Origin: SURF-32 sp964648365
Lineage (GTDB): Bacteria; Planctomycetota; Phycisphaerae; UBA1845
Reading direction: 5' to 3'
Assembly: GCA_964648365.1 (NCBI GenBank)
Contig: CAZYLK010000132.1
Coordinates: 1-17,540, forward strand
DNA length: 17,540 nt
Notes under the pieces: generated by a model
What the model saw: only the letters and a program-made list of their open reading frames with translations
Database searches by the model: none
What the model was told of the DNA's origin: nothing
In this document: positions 1-6,020 of the stretch, one piece after another
Layout of the letters: each line of letters starts with the position of its first letter
Numbering within the stretch: position 1 is the stretch's first letter
Translations under genes and position numbers: made by a program

Positions 1-20
1 CCGAGAAGGACGCCGCCTGA
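1..20 (+). CDS. possible 3' end of an upstream gene
   Basis: Reading frame 3 is open from the window edge and ends EKDAA followed by TGA at 18-20. Only five codons are visible, so neither family nor reality can be judged. It is listed because the edge may cut a plus-strand gene. Positions 21-131 after it show no further signal. Confidence 0.2.
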
Positions 21-131
21 AGCCGAGCCCATCAACGAAATTTGGCAATAGCTCCTCTCTGATCTCGCTCCGACTCAAACGCCGCCTCGTTAAGGTTCTG
101 TGAAGCAGGTTCCAGAAGGTCGGCGTAATGC

Positions 132-168
132 CCGCCAATCCGCCGATCCGCGACCGTCCGATTGGCGG
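132..168 (-). terminator. possible stem-loop terminator of the symporter gene
   Basis: CCGCCAATC (132-140) pairs perfectly with GATTGGCGG (160-168) around a 19-nt loop, just beyond the minus-strand stop codon at 173. There is no T-tract, so this is a candidate transcript-end hairpin rather than a canonical intrinsic terminator. Confidence 0.35.
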
Positions 169-172
169 TCGG

Positions 173-1051
173 TCATCCGTTCGAGCCGGCAGACGGCGCG
201 GGGGCCGGCGGATACCGTCCCCAACCCCAGGCGGCCAGCGCCATAAGGACAGTTTGCAGCAATCCGTATGCCATCGTCGCGGTCACCGCCGCGGTCCCCG
301 CGAAGCTGCCCGTCACGATGACCAGCCCGACGCCGACGTTGCGAACGGACGAGGTCAGTGCCAGCGAGCGCCGGGTCGGGCTCGCCGGGCCGCCGAGCAG
401 CCAGCCCGCCAACGCACTGGCCGCGACCAGCGCAACCATCCCGGCATATCCCGAGAGGCGGATCTGTAGCAGCGTCGGAAACTGAGCGGCGAGGATCACC
501 CCCAGCAGCAGCAGGTTGAGCACCGTGCCGGTCCGGGCCATCGGCCGCTTGAGCCGGTCCGCGACCGCGGGGAAGCGTGCCGTGACATAGAGGCCCAACC
601 CCAACGGCAGCAACTGCGTCGTCAGCAGCGTTACCACCATGGCCGCCGTGTCGATCCCGGCCGCCTCGCCGCCCGTCATCCACGGGATCAGCAGCCCGAG
701 CAGCAACGGTGCGACGATCGCGGACGATGCCGCCAGGATGACCATCAAGCCGACCGACACACCCACGCTGCCGCGCGCCAGCGCCGTGAAAGCGGGGCCG
801 TACGGAGCGCCCGGACACACGGCCGGCACCAGAAACCCCACCGCCACCATCGGCGCGGCGCGGTAGAGCAGGAGCAGCCCGACGACCGCGGCCGGGACGA
901 GAAGGTAGTTCGCAAGTACGGCCTTCAGCAGCAGCCGGCGGTCGACTACCACCGCGAGCACTTCGCGCACCGTCACCGCCAGCCCGATGGTCGCCATCAT
1001 CTGAATCAACGTGACCGTCGCCAGCAGGTTGATGAGTCGATCGATGCTCAT
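173..1051 (-). CDS. bile acid:sodium symporter (SBF/BASS) family permease
   Basis: This is a 292-residue integral membrane protein with roughly nine hydrophobic segments, in line with the SBF/BASS fold. Family-like landmarks are the CPGAPYGPAFTALARG segment (about residues 79-94) and a late LALTSSVRNVGVGLVI segment (about 229-244), which resembles the crossed-helix region of Na+-coupled organic anion transporters. Known members move bile acids, pantoate, pyruvate or other organic anions; the substrate here cannot be read from sequence. The ATG at 1049-1051 gives MSIDRLINLL, a normal short N-terminus before the first helix. No strong Shine-Dalgarno is visible. The antitoxin gene ends 55 nt upstream on the same strand, so read-through is possible. 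The C-terminus is Pro/Ala-rich and probably cytoplasmic. Family assignment is good, substrate unknown. Confidence 0.82.
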   Translation of the reverse strand: MSIDRLINLLATVTLIQMMATIGLAVTVREVLAVVVDRRLLLKAVLANYLLVPAAVVGLLLLYRAAPMVAVGFLVPAVCPGAPYGPAFTALARGSVGVSVGLMVILAASSAIVAPLLLGLLIPWMTGGEAAGIDTAAMVVTLLTTQLLPLGLGLYVTARFPAVADRLKRPMARTGTVLNLLLLGVILAAQFPTLLQIRLSGYAGMVALVAASALAGWLLGGPASPTRRSLALTSSVRNVGVGLVIVTGSFAGTAAVTATMAYGLLQTVLMALAAWGWGRYPPAPAPSAGSNG

Positions 1052-1106
1052 GGCGATTCACTCGCACCCGCCGTCGCGCCGAAGCGCGGGGCGCGTCGAG
1101 CGAACA

Positions 1107-1703
1107 CTATCCGAGAGCGTGGGTGTTGGCGACGCGTGGCTCGGCCAACTCGCTCTCACCGCCCGAAGCCGCATCGTCGCCCGAAGTCGCATCGCCGCCC
1201 GAAGCCGCATCGCCGCCCGAAGCCGCATCGCCGCCGACATCGCGCTGCGCTCGCGGCACGGGAAGCGCCCGCAGCGCCGGCAGGGCGTCCGGCAGCGTGA
1301 ATGCCAGCCGCAGCAGCGTGTCCAGGCTGCGCGACTGGTAGATCGCGCCCGATTCCCACCGCGACAGCGAATTGCCGCCCAGCCGCAGCATATCCTGAAG
1401 CTCCTGCTGCGTCAGGCCGAGGCGCTCGCGATGGGCGCGGATCTCCTGCGGCGACAGCAGCCCGAGTTGCCGGTACGTCTCGGCATCCATCCGCCGGACC
1501 GCCGCGTCGTCCAGGATGACCGTGTCCGAAGGCTGCTCCGGCCGGCACTCCGGGTTGGTGCAGCGGATGATCTCCAGGTAGGGCACGCGGATTACGCACC
1601 TGCGGCCGTCGTGGGTGATGGTCTCTTCGTAGGGCTCCGCGACGCGGCGAAGGCTGTGGTCGCCACACACGTCGCATCTTCGCTGTTCGACTGGTTTGGG
1701 CAT
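1107..1703 (-). CDS. YgiT-type zinc finger / Xre-HTH antitoxin (MqsA-like)
   Basis: This 198-residue protein has an N-terminal zinc-binding region with cysteine pairs C10/C13 (CDVC) and C48/C53 (CTNPEC). A helix-turn-helix of the Xre type follows at about residues 84-140, containing RLGLTQQELQDML and SLSRWESG. This is the MqsA/YgiT antitoxin layout: the zinc domain binds the toxin and the HTH represses the operon. The ATG at 1701-1703 was chosen because it lies 4 nt after the upstream toxin's TAA; a start at 1742 would overlap the toxin by 35 nt. The tail after about residue 155 is a low-complexity GGDAAS repeat, not part of the known family, encoded by an 18-bp tandem repeat. Antitoxin family is confident; target specificity is inferred. 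Confidence 0.85.
   Translation of the reverse strand: MPKPVEQRRCDVCGDHSLRRVAEPYEETITHDGRRCVIRVPYLEIIRCTNPECRPEQPSDTVILDDAAVRRMDAETYRQLGLLSPQEIRAHRERLGLTQQELQDMLRLGGNSLSRWESGAIYQSRSLDTLLRLAFTLPDALPALRALPVPRAQRDVGGDAASGGDAASGGDATSGDDAASGGESELAEPRVANTHALG
1161..1232. repeat. 18-bp tandem repeat, four copies, inside the antitoxin tail
   Basis: The unit gcccgaagccgcatcgcc repeats four times without gaps (1161, 1179, 1197, 1215), with single-base differences in copies 1 and 2 and a partial copy after 1232. On the minus strand it encodes the hexapeptide GGDAAS (variants GGDATS, GDDAAS). A multiple of three bases means copy-number change would lengthen or shorten the tail without a frameshift. Confidence 0.9.
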
Positions 1704-1707
1704 GTCG

Positions 1708-2097
1708 TTACCGGGGATCTGCTCGCTTGACGCTGCACACACGTGCCGTCGGATCGTTCAATTCATCCGGCTCGAGATAGACCTTCACATAGAGTCCAAC
1801 GCCCGCGACGACCAGCCTGAACTCGTGAAACCGAACGGGTTCACCCCGAACGTCGTCGCCCTCATAGGTGACAACGGTGGGCGTGATCCCCTGGTCCACG
1901 TAGCGAACGATCGCCTCCTTGAGCAGGCGCTGCTTGTCAGAAAGCGGCAACTCAGCGGGCAACAGGTTTTCCAGTCCCTCGTCATCCCGGTATCCACCCG
2001 TACGCGCGGTCCGCTTGAACTCGACGGCGTTCGACGTCGGATCGGCGAAGGCACGGCGCAGCGCGTCGAGAATCAGAGGATCGTGCTCCGGCGGCAT
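1708..2097 (-). CDS. probable toxin partner of the YgiT/Xre antitoxin
   Basis: A 129-residue protein sits directly upstream of the antitoxin: its TAA (1708-1710) is 4 nt before the antitoxin ATG, the toxin-first order of mqsRA. The C-terminal part, FHEFRLVVAGVGLYVKVYL (about residues 90-108) followed by a basic end VCSVKRADPR, suggests a small beta-rich RNase-like toxin of the MqsR or DUF4258 type, but I cannot assign the family firmly. The frame stays open upstream to 2331, and ATG at 2206-2208 is another start. I prefer ATG at 2095-2097 because a good promoter at 2151-2179 lies inside the longer version, and residues before 2097 look non-conserved in composition. The role as toxin is inferred from position. 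Confidence 0.6.
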   Translation of the reverse strand: MPPEHDPLILDALRRAFADPTSNAVEFKRTARTGGYRDDEGLENLLPAELPLSDKQRLLKEAIVRYVDQGITPTVVTYEGDDVRGEPVRFHEFRLVVAGVGLYVKVYLEPDELNDPTARVCSVKRADPR

Positions 2098-2150
2098 AAC
2101 GATGCGAACATACGCCGAACACGCAGCCTCACGCAAGCGCTGCAACTGAA

Positions 2151-2179
2151 ATTGTACTACCGATTTGGCATAAGTCGAA
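2151..2179 (-). promoter_or_regulatory. sigma70-like promoter of the toxin-antitoxin pair
   Basis: On the minus strand, TTCGAC (2174-2179) and TACAAT (2151-2156) are separated by exactly 17 nt. The -10 box is one base from consensus. Transcription would start near 2144, leaving about 46 nt of leader before the ATG at 2097. This favours the short toxin start. Confidence 0.55.
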
Positions 2180-2212
2180 TCCGAGCCCCCGGGCGTGCCC
2201 GATAACATCGCA

Positions 2213-2236
2213 GGCCGACGCTGGATGCCGTCGGCC
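2213..2236. repeat. 8-bp inverted repeat between divergent TA units
   Basis: GGCCGACG (2213-2220) and CGTCGGCC (2229-2236) form a perfect stem with an 8-nt loop. It lies in the 281-nt region between the minus-strand toxin and the plus-strand parD-like gene. It could be an operator, a palindromic repeat or neither. Apart from the promoters, I see nothing else in this spacer. Confidence 0.35.
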
Positions 2237-2343
2237 CGCGCGGCAGCGCCGGAACGCGCGCAGCGCGCTCGCCTGTCGCGCCGTGAACGTGGAAGCCCCC
2301 ATCGACCCATCCGCGCGGACCGTGCGCCCACCGGCCGGGACGC

Positions 2344-2370
2344 TATAATGACTCAGGCTTCCGCTGGAGG
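2344..2370 (+). promoter_or_regulatory. -10 box and ribosome binding site of the ParD-like gene
   Basis: A perfect TATAAT lies at 2344-2349, with no convincing -35 box upstream. GGAGG at 2366-2370 lies 8 nt before the ATG at 2379 and fixes the start. The start of transcription would be near 2356, giving a short leader. Confidence 0.55.
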
Positions 2371-2378
2371 GTTCGCCC

Positions 2379-2645
2379 ATGCAGGTATCGCTTTCACCCG
2401 ATGTCGCTCGCTTCGTCAACGATCAGCTTGCGTCCGGCGCGTACGCGACGGCCGAGGACGTGCTCGATGCCGCGGTGTCCGCGCTGGAGCAGTCCGGCAA
2501 GTTCGGCGAATTCGCGCCCGGCGAACTGGACGCCCTGCTGGCCGAGGGCGAGCGGGGGTTGGAACGGGATGGGGCCGTGGCCGCGGACGAGGTGTTCGAC
2601 GGACTCCGCCGGCGAAGCGCCGAACGTCGCAAGGGCCGATCGTGA
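2379..2645 (+). CDS. ParD-family antitoxin (ribbon-helix-helix), orphan
   Basis: This 88-residue protein begins MQVSLSPDVARFVNDQLASG, the typical N-terminal RHH strand and helix of ParD/CopG-type antitoxins, followed by YATAEDVLDAAVSALE, the second helix region. The C-terminal half is acidic then basic (ELDALLAEGERGLERDG, RRRSAERRKGRS), as expected for a toxin-embracing tail. ParD dimers bind DNA and neutralise ParE, a RelE-fold toxin, usually encoded next with a short overlap. Here the stop TGA at 2643-2645 overlaps a GTG that opens only a stub of parE-like sequence. The antitoxin itself looks complete with a strong ribosome binding site, so it is probably still made. Family assignment is strong; present partner unknown. 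Confidence 0.85.
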   Translation: MQVSLSPDVARFVNDQLASGAYATAEDVLDAAVSALEQSGKFGEFAPGELDALLAEGERGLERDGAVAADEVFDGLRRRSAERRKGRS

Positions 2646-2676
2646 GGCGGGTTCAATTCACGCCGGCCGCGGATAG
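2642..2676 (+). pseudogene. 5' stub of a ParE-like toxin gene
   Basis: Starting at GTG 2642-2644, which overlaps the antitoxin stop as GTGA, the frame reads VRRVQFTPAAD. That matches the way ParE proteins commonly begin (a short basic start, a beta strand, then TPAA.D before helix 1). After about codon 11 the similarity stops and the sequence becomes the leader of the next gene. No catalytic or core ParE residues remain. The frame stays open for some distance across the next gene, but it reads as arginine-rich shadow sequence. Interpretation from memory of the family, not from an alignment. Confidence 0.55.
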
Positions 2677-2708
2677 TCGGGGTAGTATCGCTGGCGAGGA
2701 ATCCAGAA

Positions 2709-2981
2709 ATGTCGATTACGTTTCATCTCGGCGACGATCTCGAACAGCAGCTTGCCCGCGACCTCGGCGACCTGAACGAGGCGGCGCGGGAGGCGCTGCT
2801 GATCGAAGCGTACCGGCGCGGCAAGCTTAGCATCGGCGGCCTAGCGTGTGCGTTGGGGATCAGCGTCCTGGAAGCCGACGCCTGGCTGGGCCGGCGGGGT
2901 GTACCGCTGAACTACGACATCGAGGACTTCGAGGCGGATGTGCAGACGCTTCGTGAGCTTCGCGCCAACCACAACCCATGA
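2709..2981 (+). CDS. UPF0175 family antitoxin-like protein, orphan
   Basis: This 90-residue protein has the UPF0175 pattern: AAREALLIEAYRRGKLSIGG followed by ACALGISVLEADAWLGRRGVP and a Y-x-x-E-D-x-E-x-D C-terminal stretch (NYDIEDFEADVQTLREL). Family members are small helical DNA-binding antitoxins, usually paired with a downstream DUF3368 PIN-like nuclease. GCGAGGA just upstream (2694-2700) serves as ribosome binding site for the ATG at 2709. The stop TGA (2979-2981) overlaps an ATG that opens a short remnant of the expected toxin. It lies 63 nt after the ParD-like gene on the same strand and may share its transcript. Family is confident; function without a toxin is open. Confidence 0.85.
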   Translation: MSITFHLGDDLEQQLARDLGDLNEAAREALLIEAYRRGKLSIGGLACALGISVLEADAWLGRRGVPLNYDIEDFEADVQTLRELRANHNP

Positions 2982-3058
2982 TCGTCGTTTCGGACGCGAG
3001 CCACTCGAGTATGTTGTCCCTCTTCTTACTGTTAGAGTGCAGGCGACATGCAGATTGA
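2978..3058 (+). pseudogene. 5' stub of a DUF3368 PIN-like toxin gene
   Basis: The ATG at 2978-2980 overlaps the antitoxin stop as ATGA. The frame begins MIVVSDAS, the usual start of DUF3368 proteins, in which the aspartate is the first metal-binding PIN residue and is normally followed by a proline-leucine segment. Here it continues HSSMLSLFLLLECRRHAD and stops at TGA 3056-3058 after 26 codons, so everything after codon 8 appears to be unrelated sequence. No nuclease could be made. It overlaps the start of the next gene (ATG 3048) by 11 nt in another frame. Confidence 0.6.
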
Positions 3059-3479
3059 CAACCAATGCGCAACGAGTCGAACTGGAAAGAGATGTCTTGA
3101 TCTTGAGAGGCTGGTTAGGTGGGTGTACGCTCAGATTCCCCCGGCCGATCAACGCCATATCGAGGCAGTCTGCAGAGTCGTTCGAATCGCGCGAGGCGGA
3201 TTCTCAGGAAAAGGAATCGGGAACTTCGCCCCGGAAGAGGCAACGATCAGGTTCATCGGCCCAACGCTCGTGGAAGACCACGTCGAGGACGGGCAGATCG
3301 GCTTAATTGCTCATGAGTTTGCCCACGCATGCGACTTCGCGAGACGAGGTCTTGTGGATGAGGAGGACGCCGAGCGCGTTGCGAACACCATTCTCAAGCG
3401 CTGGGGATTTGAGGAGGAGTACAGGACCACCCAGGAGGAACATCCATCGGTATTCGGCACGATCGGGCTCGACGACTGA
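3048..3479 (+). CDS. small HExxH putative zinc metallopeptidase
   Basis: This 143-residue protein has a clear HEFAH motif (H89, E90, H93) in LIAHEFAHACD. An acidic helix, DEEDAERVAN (residues 104-113), follows 11-20 residues later and can supply a third zinc ligand (E105 or E109). This is the layout of minimal gluzincin-type peptidases, in which E90 would be the catalytic base. No signal peptide or membrane segment is visible, so it is probably cytoplasmic. The start ATG at 3048 has only a weak AGG upstream. Codon use is less GC-rich than in the neighbours, which suggests recent arrival. It lies immediately downstream of two orphan antitoxins, an accessory setting. No named family is recognised; peptidase activity is inferred from the motif alone. 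Confidence 0.7.
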   Translation: MQIDNQCATSRTGKRCLDLERLVRWVYAQIPPADQRHIEAVCRVVRIARGGFSGKGIGNFAPEEATIRFIGPTLVEDHVEDGQIGLIAHEFAHACDFARRGLVDEEDAERVANTILKRWGFEEEYRTTQEEHPSVFGTIGLDD

Positions 3480-3654
3480 GCCGTCTCACATCCCGTGTAC
3501 CAGCCTCACTGGTAGCGCCGAGGCTACCCAAGTATGGCTCATCGCAAAAAATTTGCAACATACGATGTTTGAGAAACCCACGTTTTTACGGAGCTTTCGA
3601 CCATTCTAATGATGCGGATTTATACGGATGAGCCATAAACTTGATCGCCGCGCT
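3480..3654. other. AT-richer spacer between convergent genes with small hairpins
   Basis: This 175-nt stretch separates the plus-strand metallopeptidase gene from the minus-strand zinc-ribbon gene. GGTAGC (3511-3516) pairs with GCTACC (3523-3528), and a short palindrome gcaaaaaatttgc lies at 3544-3556. Either could help end transcription, but neither is a canonical terminator. Composition is clearly AT-richer than the rest of the window by eye. Confidence 0.4.
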
Positions 3655-4278
3655 TCACCTAACCTCGTACTGGTCGATGAGTTGTCGGGTGGATTGAAAC
3701 GTCGCTACAAATGTTGCGGAACCAAGTGTCCGGAGCGCGAGATTGTACTCGTTACCGCAATTGCCGGCGAAAATTCGGCCTATGTCGTTCGCTGGATCAT
3801 CGCTGGTCAGCCCAACGAAATACTCCAACTGTCGTTGCTTGAGCAGAGCCTGGGCTTCTTCCTCGCGGCATCCCGCCTCGACTCTCCCAAAAAAATCGTC
3901 AAGCGCCCGATTCTTCAATGGACTGTTCACGCCGAGCGCTTTGGCCGTTGCGAAGTCGATGGCAAACGCTTCGAGGAAGAACAGCTCCCACTTCACCTCG
4001 GCTATGATCTCCTGCGGAATACTGAAAGCGCTGCCTTCATAACCGGCTTGTTGAGTAAAAGCCTCCGGCTTGTCCTGCTTCACGAGTTCTCCGAGAAGGC
4101 CAAAGAGATAGGTGCCAAGCTCCTCAGCAGAGATTCGTTTTGTTGGGGGTTCTTTTAGCTTGCTCGCACGGTTCCGCTGTCCGCATGCTGTACAGGTGCA
4201 GACGTCCCCAGCGGAAGCGCTGGAGACCCAAAACTCATGCTGGCAGCGACCACACGTGATCTTGATGCTCGCGGGCAT
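3655..4278 (-). CDS. zinc-ribbon hypothetical protein
   Basis: This 207-residue protein has an N-terminal zinc ribbon, C9/C12 and C29/C32 (CGRC and CTACG, with an extra C27), followed by a mostly helical domain of unknown family that is rich in aromatic and acidic residues (EVKWELFFLEAFAIDFATAKAL at about 93-114). There is no signal peptide or transmembrane segment. The frame extends to 4353, but ATG at 4276-4278 begins MPASIKITCGRC, directly ahead of the ribbon, and is the more natural start; neither start has a good Shine-Dalgarno. GC content is lower than in carA next door, as for the metallopeptidase gene. The C-terminal domain could be a binding module in a toxin or defence setting, but nothing in the sequence proves that. 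Confidence 0.65.
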   Translation of the reverse strand: MPASIKITCGRCQHEFWVSSASAGDVCTCTACGQRNRASKLKEPPTKRISAEELGTYLFGLLGELVKQDKPEAFTQQAGYEGSAFSIPQEIIAEVKWELFFLEAFAIDFATAKALGVNSPLKNRALDDFFGRVEAGCREEEAQALLKQRQLEYFVGLTSDDPANDIGRIFAGNCGNEYNLALRTLGSATFVATFQSTRQLIDQYEVR

Positions 4279-4477
4279 GACCGACCGATCTACTTCGAAC
4301 CGGATCAGGGCGTCAAGCGTCCGTCGCCCCTCGTGCGCTGTTCGCCGATGCAATCAACCAGTGTAACCCCTCCGAGCGGCGCCTGCAACGCGCGTCGTGG
4401 GGATGTAGACTGTGCAATTCTGAGCAGCTTGGTCGGCATTGGACATCCCCTCACCCCCCGACTAGCCTCTCTGCGCC
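4279..4477. other. divergent spacer upstream of carA
   Basis: About 200 nt separate the zinc-ribbon gene from carA, which are transcribed divergently. Both promoters should lie here, but I see no convincing -35/-10 pair, attenuator or pyrimidine-type leader. Confidence 0.3.
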
Positions 4478-5887
4478 ATGGCAGACGACCAGAACAACGC
4501 CCAGCCCTGCCTCCTCGCCCTCGAAGACGGCACCGTCTTCCGCGGTACGTCGTTCGGCGCTCCCGGCAGCCGGACGGGGGAGGTGGTGTTCAATACCGCC
4601 CTGACGGGGTACCAGGAGATTCTGACCGACCCGTCGTATTGCGGGCAGATCGTCACGATGACGTATCCACACCAGGGCAACTACGGCGTCAACCCGGCGG
4701 ACGTGGAGGCGGTGCGGCCGCAGGTGGCGGGGTTTGTGGCTCGCGAGGTCACGCGGCGGCCCAGCAACTTCCGGGCGACGCAGAGCCTGTCCGAGTACCT
4801 GGCCGAGCACGGCATCATCGGCATCGAGGGGGTGGACACGCGGGCGCTGACGCGGCGGCTGCGGGTCGAAGGGGCGATGCGGGGGATCATCACGACCGAG
4901 ATTTCCGACCCGGTGGAGTGCGTGGCGCGAGCCAAGGCGTCGCCGAGCATGAACGGGGCGGACCTGGTGCGGGAGGTGGCGCCGCGCGAGGCGTTCGACT
5001 GGACCGGCGGCGGGTTGGATGCGGTGTATACGGCGTCGCGGCTGCGTGGCACGGCCTTCCAGGCCGTGGGAAATGCCGAGTCTGGCGGGACCGCCGCCGA
5101 GACGACACCTTCACAAGGCATCACGGCCAAGATGGCCGTGCCACACCAGACCACCGGCGGGATGCCGTTGGGAGATCAGACCACCGGTAGGATACCGGTG
5201 CCACACGGGACCACCGGTAGAATACCGGTGCCACACAAGGTGGAGCCGAGGTCATTCCGCGTCGCGGCCGTGGACTGTGGCATGAAGCGAAACATCCTGC
5301 GGCACCTGGTGGACATCGGCGCGACGGTCCGGGTGTTCCCGCCGACGGCCAAGCCCGAAGAGTTGCTCGCCTTCAAGCCGGACGGCGTGTTCGTCAGCAA
5401 CGGCCCGGGTGACCCGGCCCCGCTGAGCTACGCGATTGAGTTGACCCGCGGCATCTTGGGCAAGGCGCCGGTTTTCGGCATCTGCCTGGGGCACCAGATC
5501 ATCGCGCTGGCGATGGGAGCCGAAAGCTTCAAGCTCAAGTTCGGCCACCGCGGCGCGAATCAGCCCGTGCTCAACACGGCGACCGGCCGGGTCGAGATCA
5601 CCTCGCAGAACCACGGCTTCGCGATTCACCCGGAGTCGCTCAAGACCAGCGGCGCGCGGGTCACGCACATCAACCTGAACGACAAGACGCTCGAAGGCTT
5701 CGTCCACCCGGACCAGGCCGTGCTGGCCATCCAATATCACCCCGAAGCCAGCCCCGGCCCGCACGACGCCACGTACCTGTTCGACTCCTTCGCCATGATG
5801 ATGCAAACCGGCAAGGCGCCCACGGGCGAGCAAATGGCGGAGGCCCAGGCGCGGTTGCAGAAGCGGGTGGCGGCGATGGGGGAGTAG
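4478..5887 (+). CDS. carA: carbamoyl-phosphate synthase small subunit with a repeat-derived insertion
   Basis: This is the glutaminase subunit of carbamoyl-phosphate synthase. It releases ammonia from glutamine for CarB, feeding pyrimidine and arginine synthesis in the cytoplasm. The N-terminal CPSase domain (about residues 10-180) includes GEVVFNTALTGYQEILTDPSY. The class I amidotransferase domain (about 260-445) has the nucleophile in GICLGHQ (C336) and the H421/E423 pair in HPEASPGPHD. At 469 residues it is long for the family (E. coli is 382). Set against E. coli C269 and H353, the shift of 67-68 residues places an extra segment at about residues 187-254, exactly where DNA repeats lie (5036-5240). 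All catalytic residues are kept and the frame is intact, so it is probably functional. carB is not adjacent. The start ATG at 4478 lacks a clear Shine-Dalgarno. Confidence 0.97.
   Translation: MADDQNNAQPCLLALEDGTVFRGTSFGAPGSRTGEVVFNTALTGYQEILTDPSYCGQIVTMTYPHQGNYGVNPADVEAVRPQVAGFVAREVTRRPSNFRATQSLSEYLAEHGIIGIEGVDTRALTRRLRVEGAMRGIITTEISDPVECVARAKASPSMNGADLVREVAPREAFDWTGGGLDAVYTASRLRGTAFQAVGNAESGGTAAETTPSQGITAKMAVPHQTTGGMPLGDQTTGRIPVPHGTTGRIPVPHKVEPRSFRVAAVDCGMKRNILRHLVDIGATVRVFPPTAKPEELLAFKPDGVFVSNGPGDPAPLSYAIELTRGILGKAPVFGICLGHQIIALAMGAESFKLKFGHRGANQPVLNTATGRVEITSQNHGFAIHPESLKTSGARVTHINLNDKTLEGFVHPDQAVLAIQYHPEASPGPHDATYLFDSFAMMMQTGKAPTGEQMAEAQARLQKRVAAMGE
5046..5144. repeat. 99-bp inverted-repeat element inside carA
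   Basis: The left end (5046-5068) is GTGGCACGGCC-ttcca-GGCCGTG. The right end (5122-5144) is CACGGCC-aagat-GGCCGTGCCAC, which matches the left end in inverted orientation at 20 of 23 positions. Each end is also a palindrome by itself. The whole element resembles a small REP/BIME or MITE-like unit, and it is read in frame as part of the carA linker. Confidence 0.8.
5147..5236. repeat. 30-bp tandem repeat, three copies, inside carA
   Basis: Three consecutive 30-bp units start at 5147, 5177 and 5207. Units 2 and 3 contain the palindrome ACCGGTA-g/a-ATACCGGT followed by GCCACAC; unit 1 is degenerate. They encode decapeptides QTTGGMPLGD, QTTGRIPVPH and GTTGRIPVPH. The same ACCGGT...ACCGGTGCCAC motif occurs outside genes at 8396-8454. 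Confidence 0.88.
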
Positions 5888-5897
5888 GCCCCTCACT

Positions 5898-5914
5898 GCG
5901 AGCCTGAAGGGCTC
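5898..5914. repeat. palindromic repeat between carA and the MATE gene
   Basis: GCGAGCCTGAAGGGCTC contains the stem GAGCC/GGCTC around TGAAG. Its exact reverse complement is found at 7541-7557, on the other side of the MATE gene. Lying between two convergent genes, it may serve as a bidirectional transcript end. The rest of 5888-6020 shows only a 9-bp direct repeat, attggccgc. Confidence 0.6.
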
Positions 5915-6020
5915 ATTCTGACAGCCCAGATGTTCTCTCTGTTTGCAAGTCGGTTTTTGGAGATTTCATGCGCGGCTCCTATTGGCCGCTTTCTCACGGA
6001 CGCGGTTCGGATTGGCCGCA

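Noticed and set aside
90..1067. Long minus-strand frame of 325 codons overlapping the symporter gene
   Set aside because: Arginine/glycine-rich shadow of the symporter gene in another frame; the symporter frame has clear membrane segments and family motifs.
1011..1730. Plus-strand frame of 239 codons with an ARSRIA repeat
   Set aside because: It is the opposite-strand reading of the antitoxin gene; the repeat peptide comes from the 18-bp DNA repeat.
3655..4278. Zinc-ribbon protein as a known toxin or transcription factor
   Set aside because: Only the ribbon is recognisable; the helical domain matches nothing I can name, so no function is assigned.
5147..5236. Three 30-bp repeats in carA as a CRISPR
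   Set aside because: Repeats are directly joined with no unique spacers and are translated in frame.
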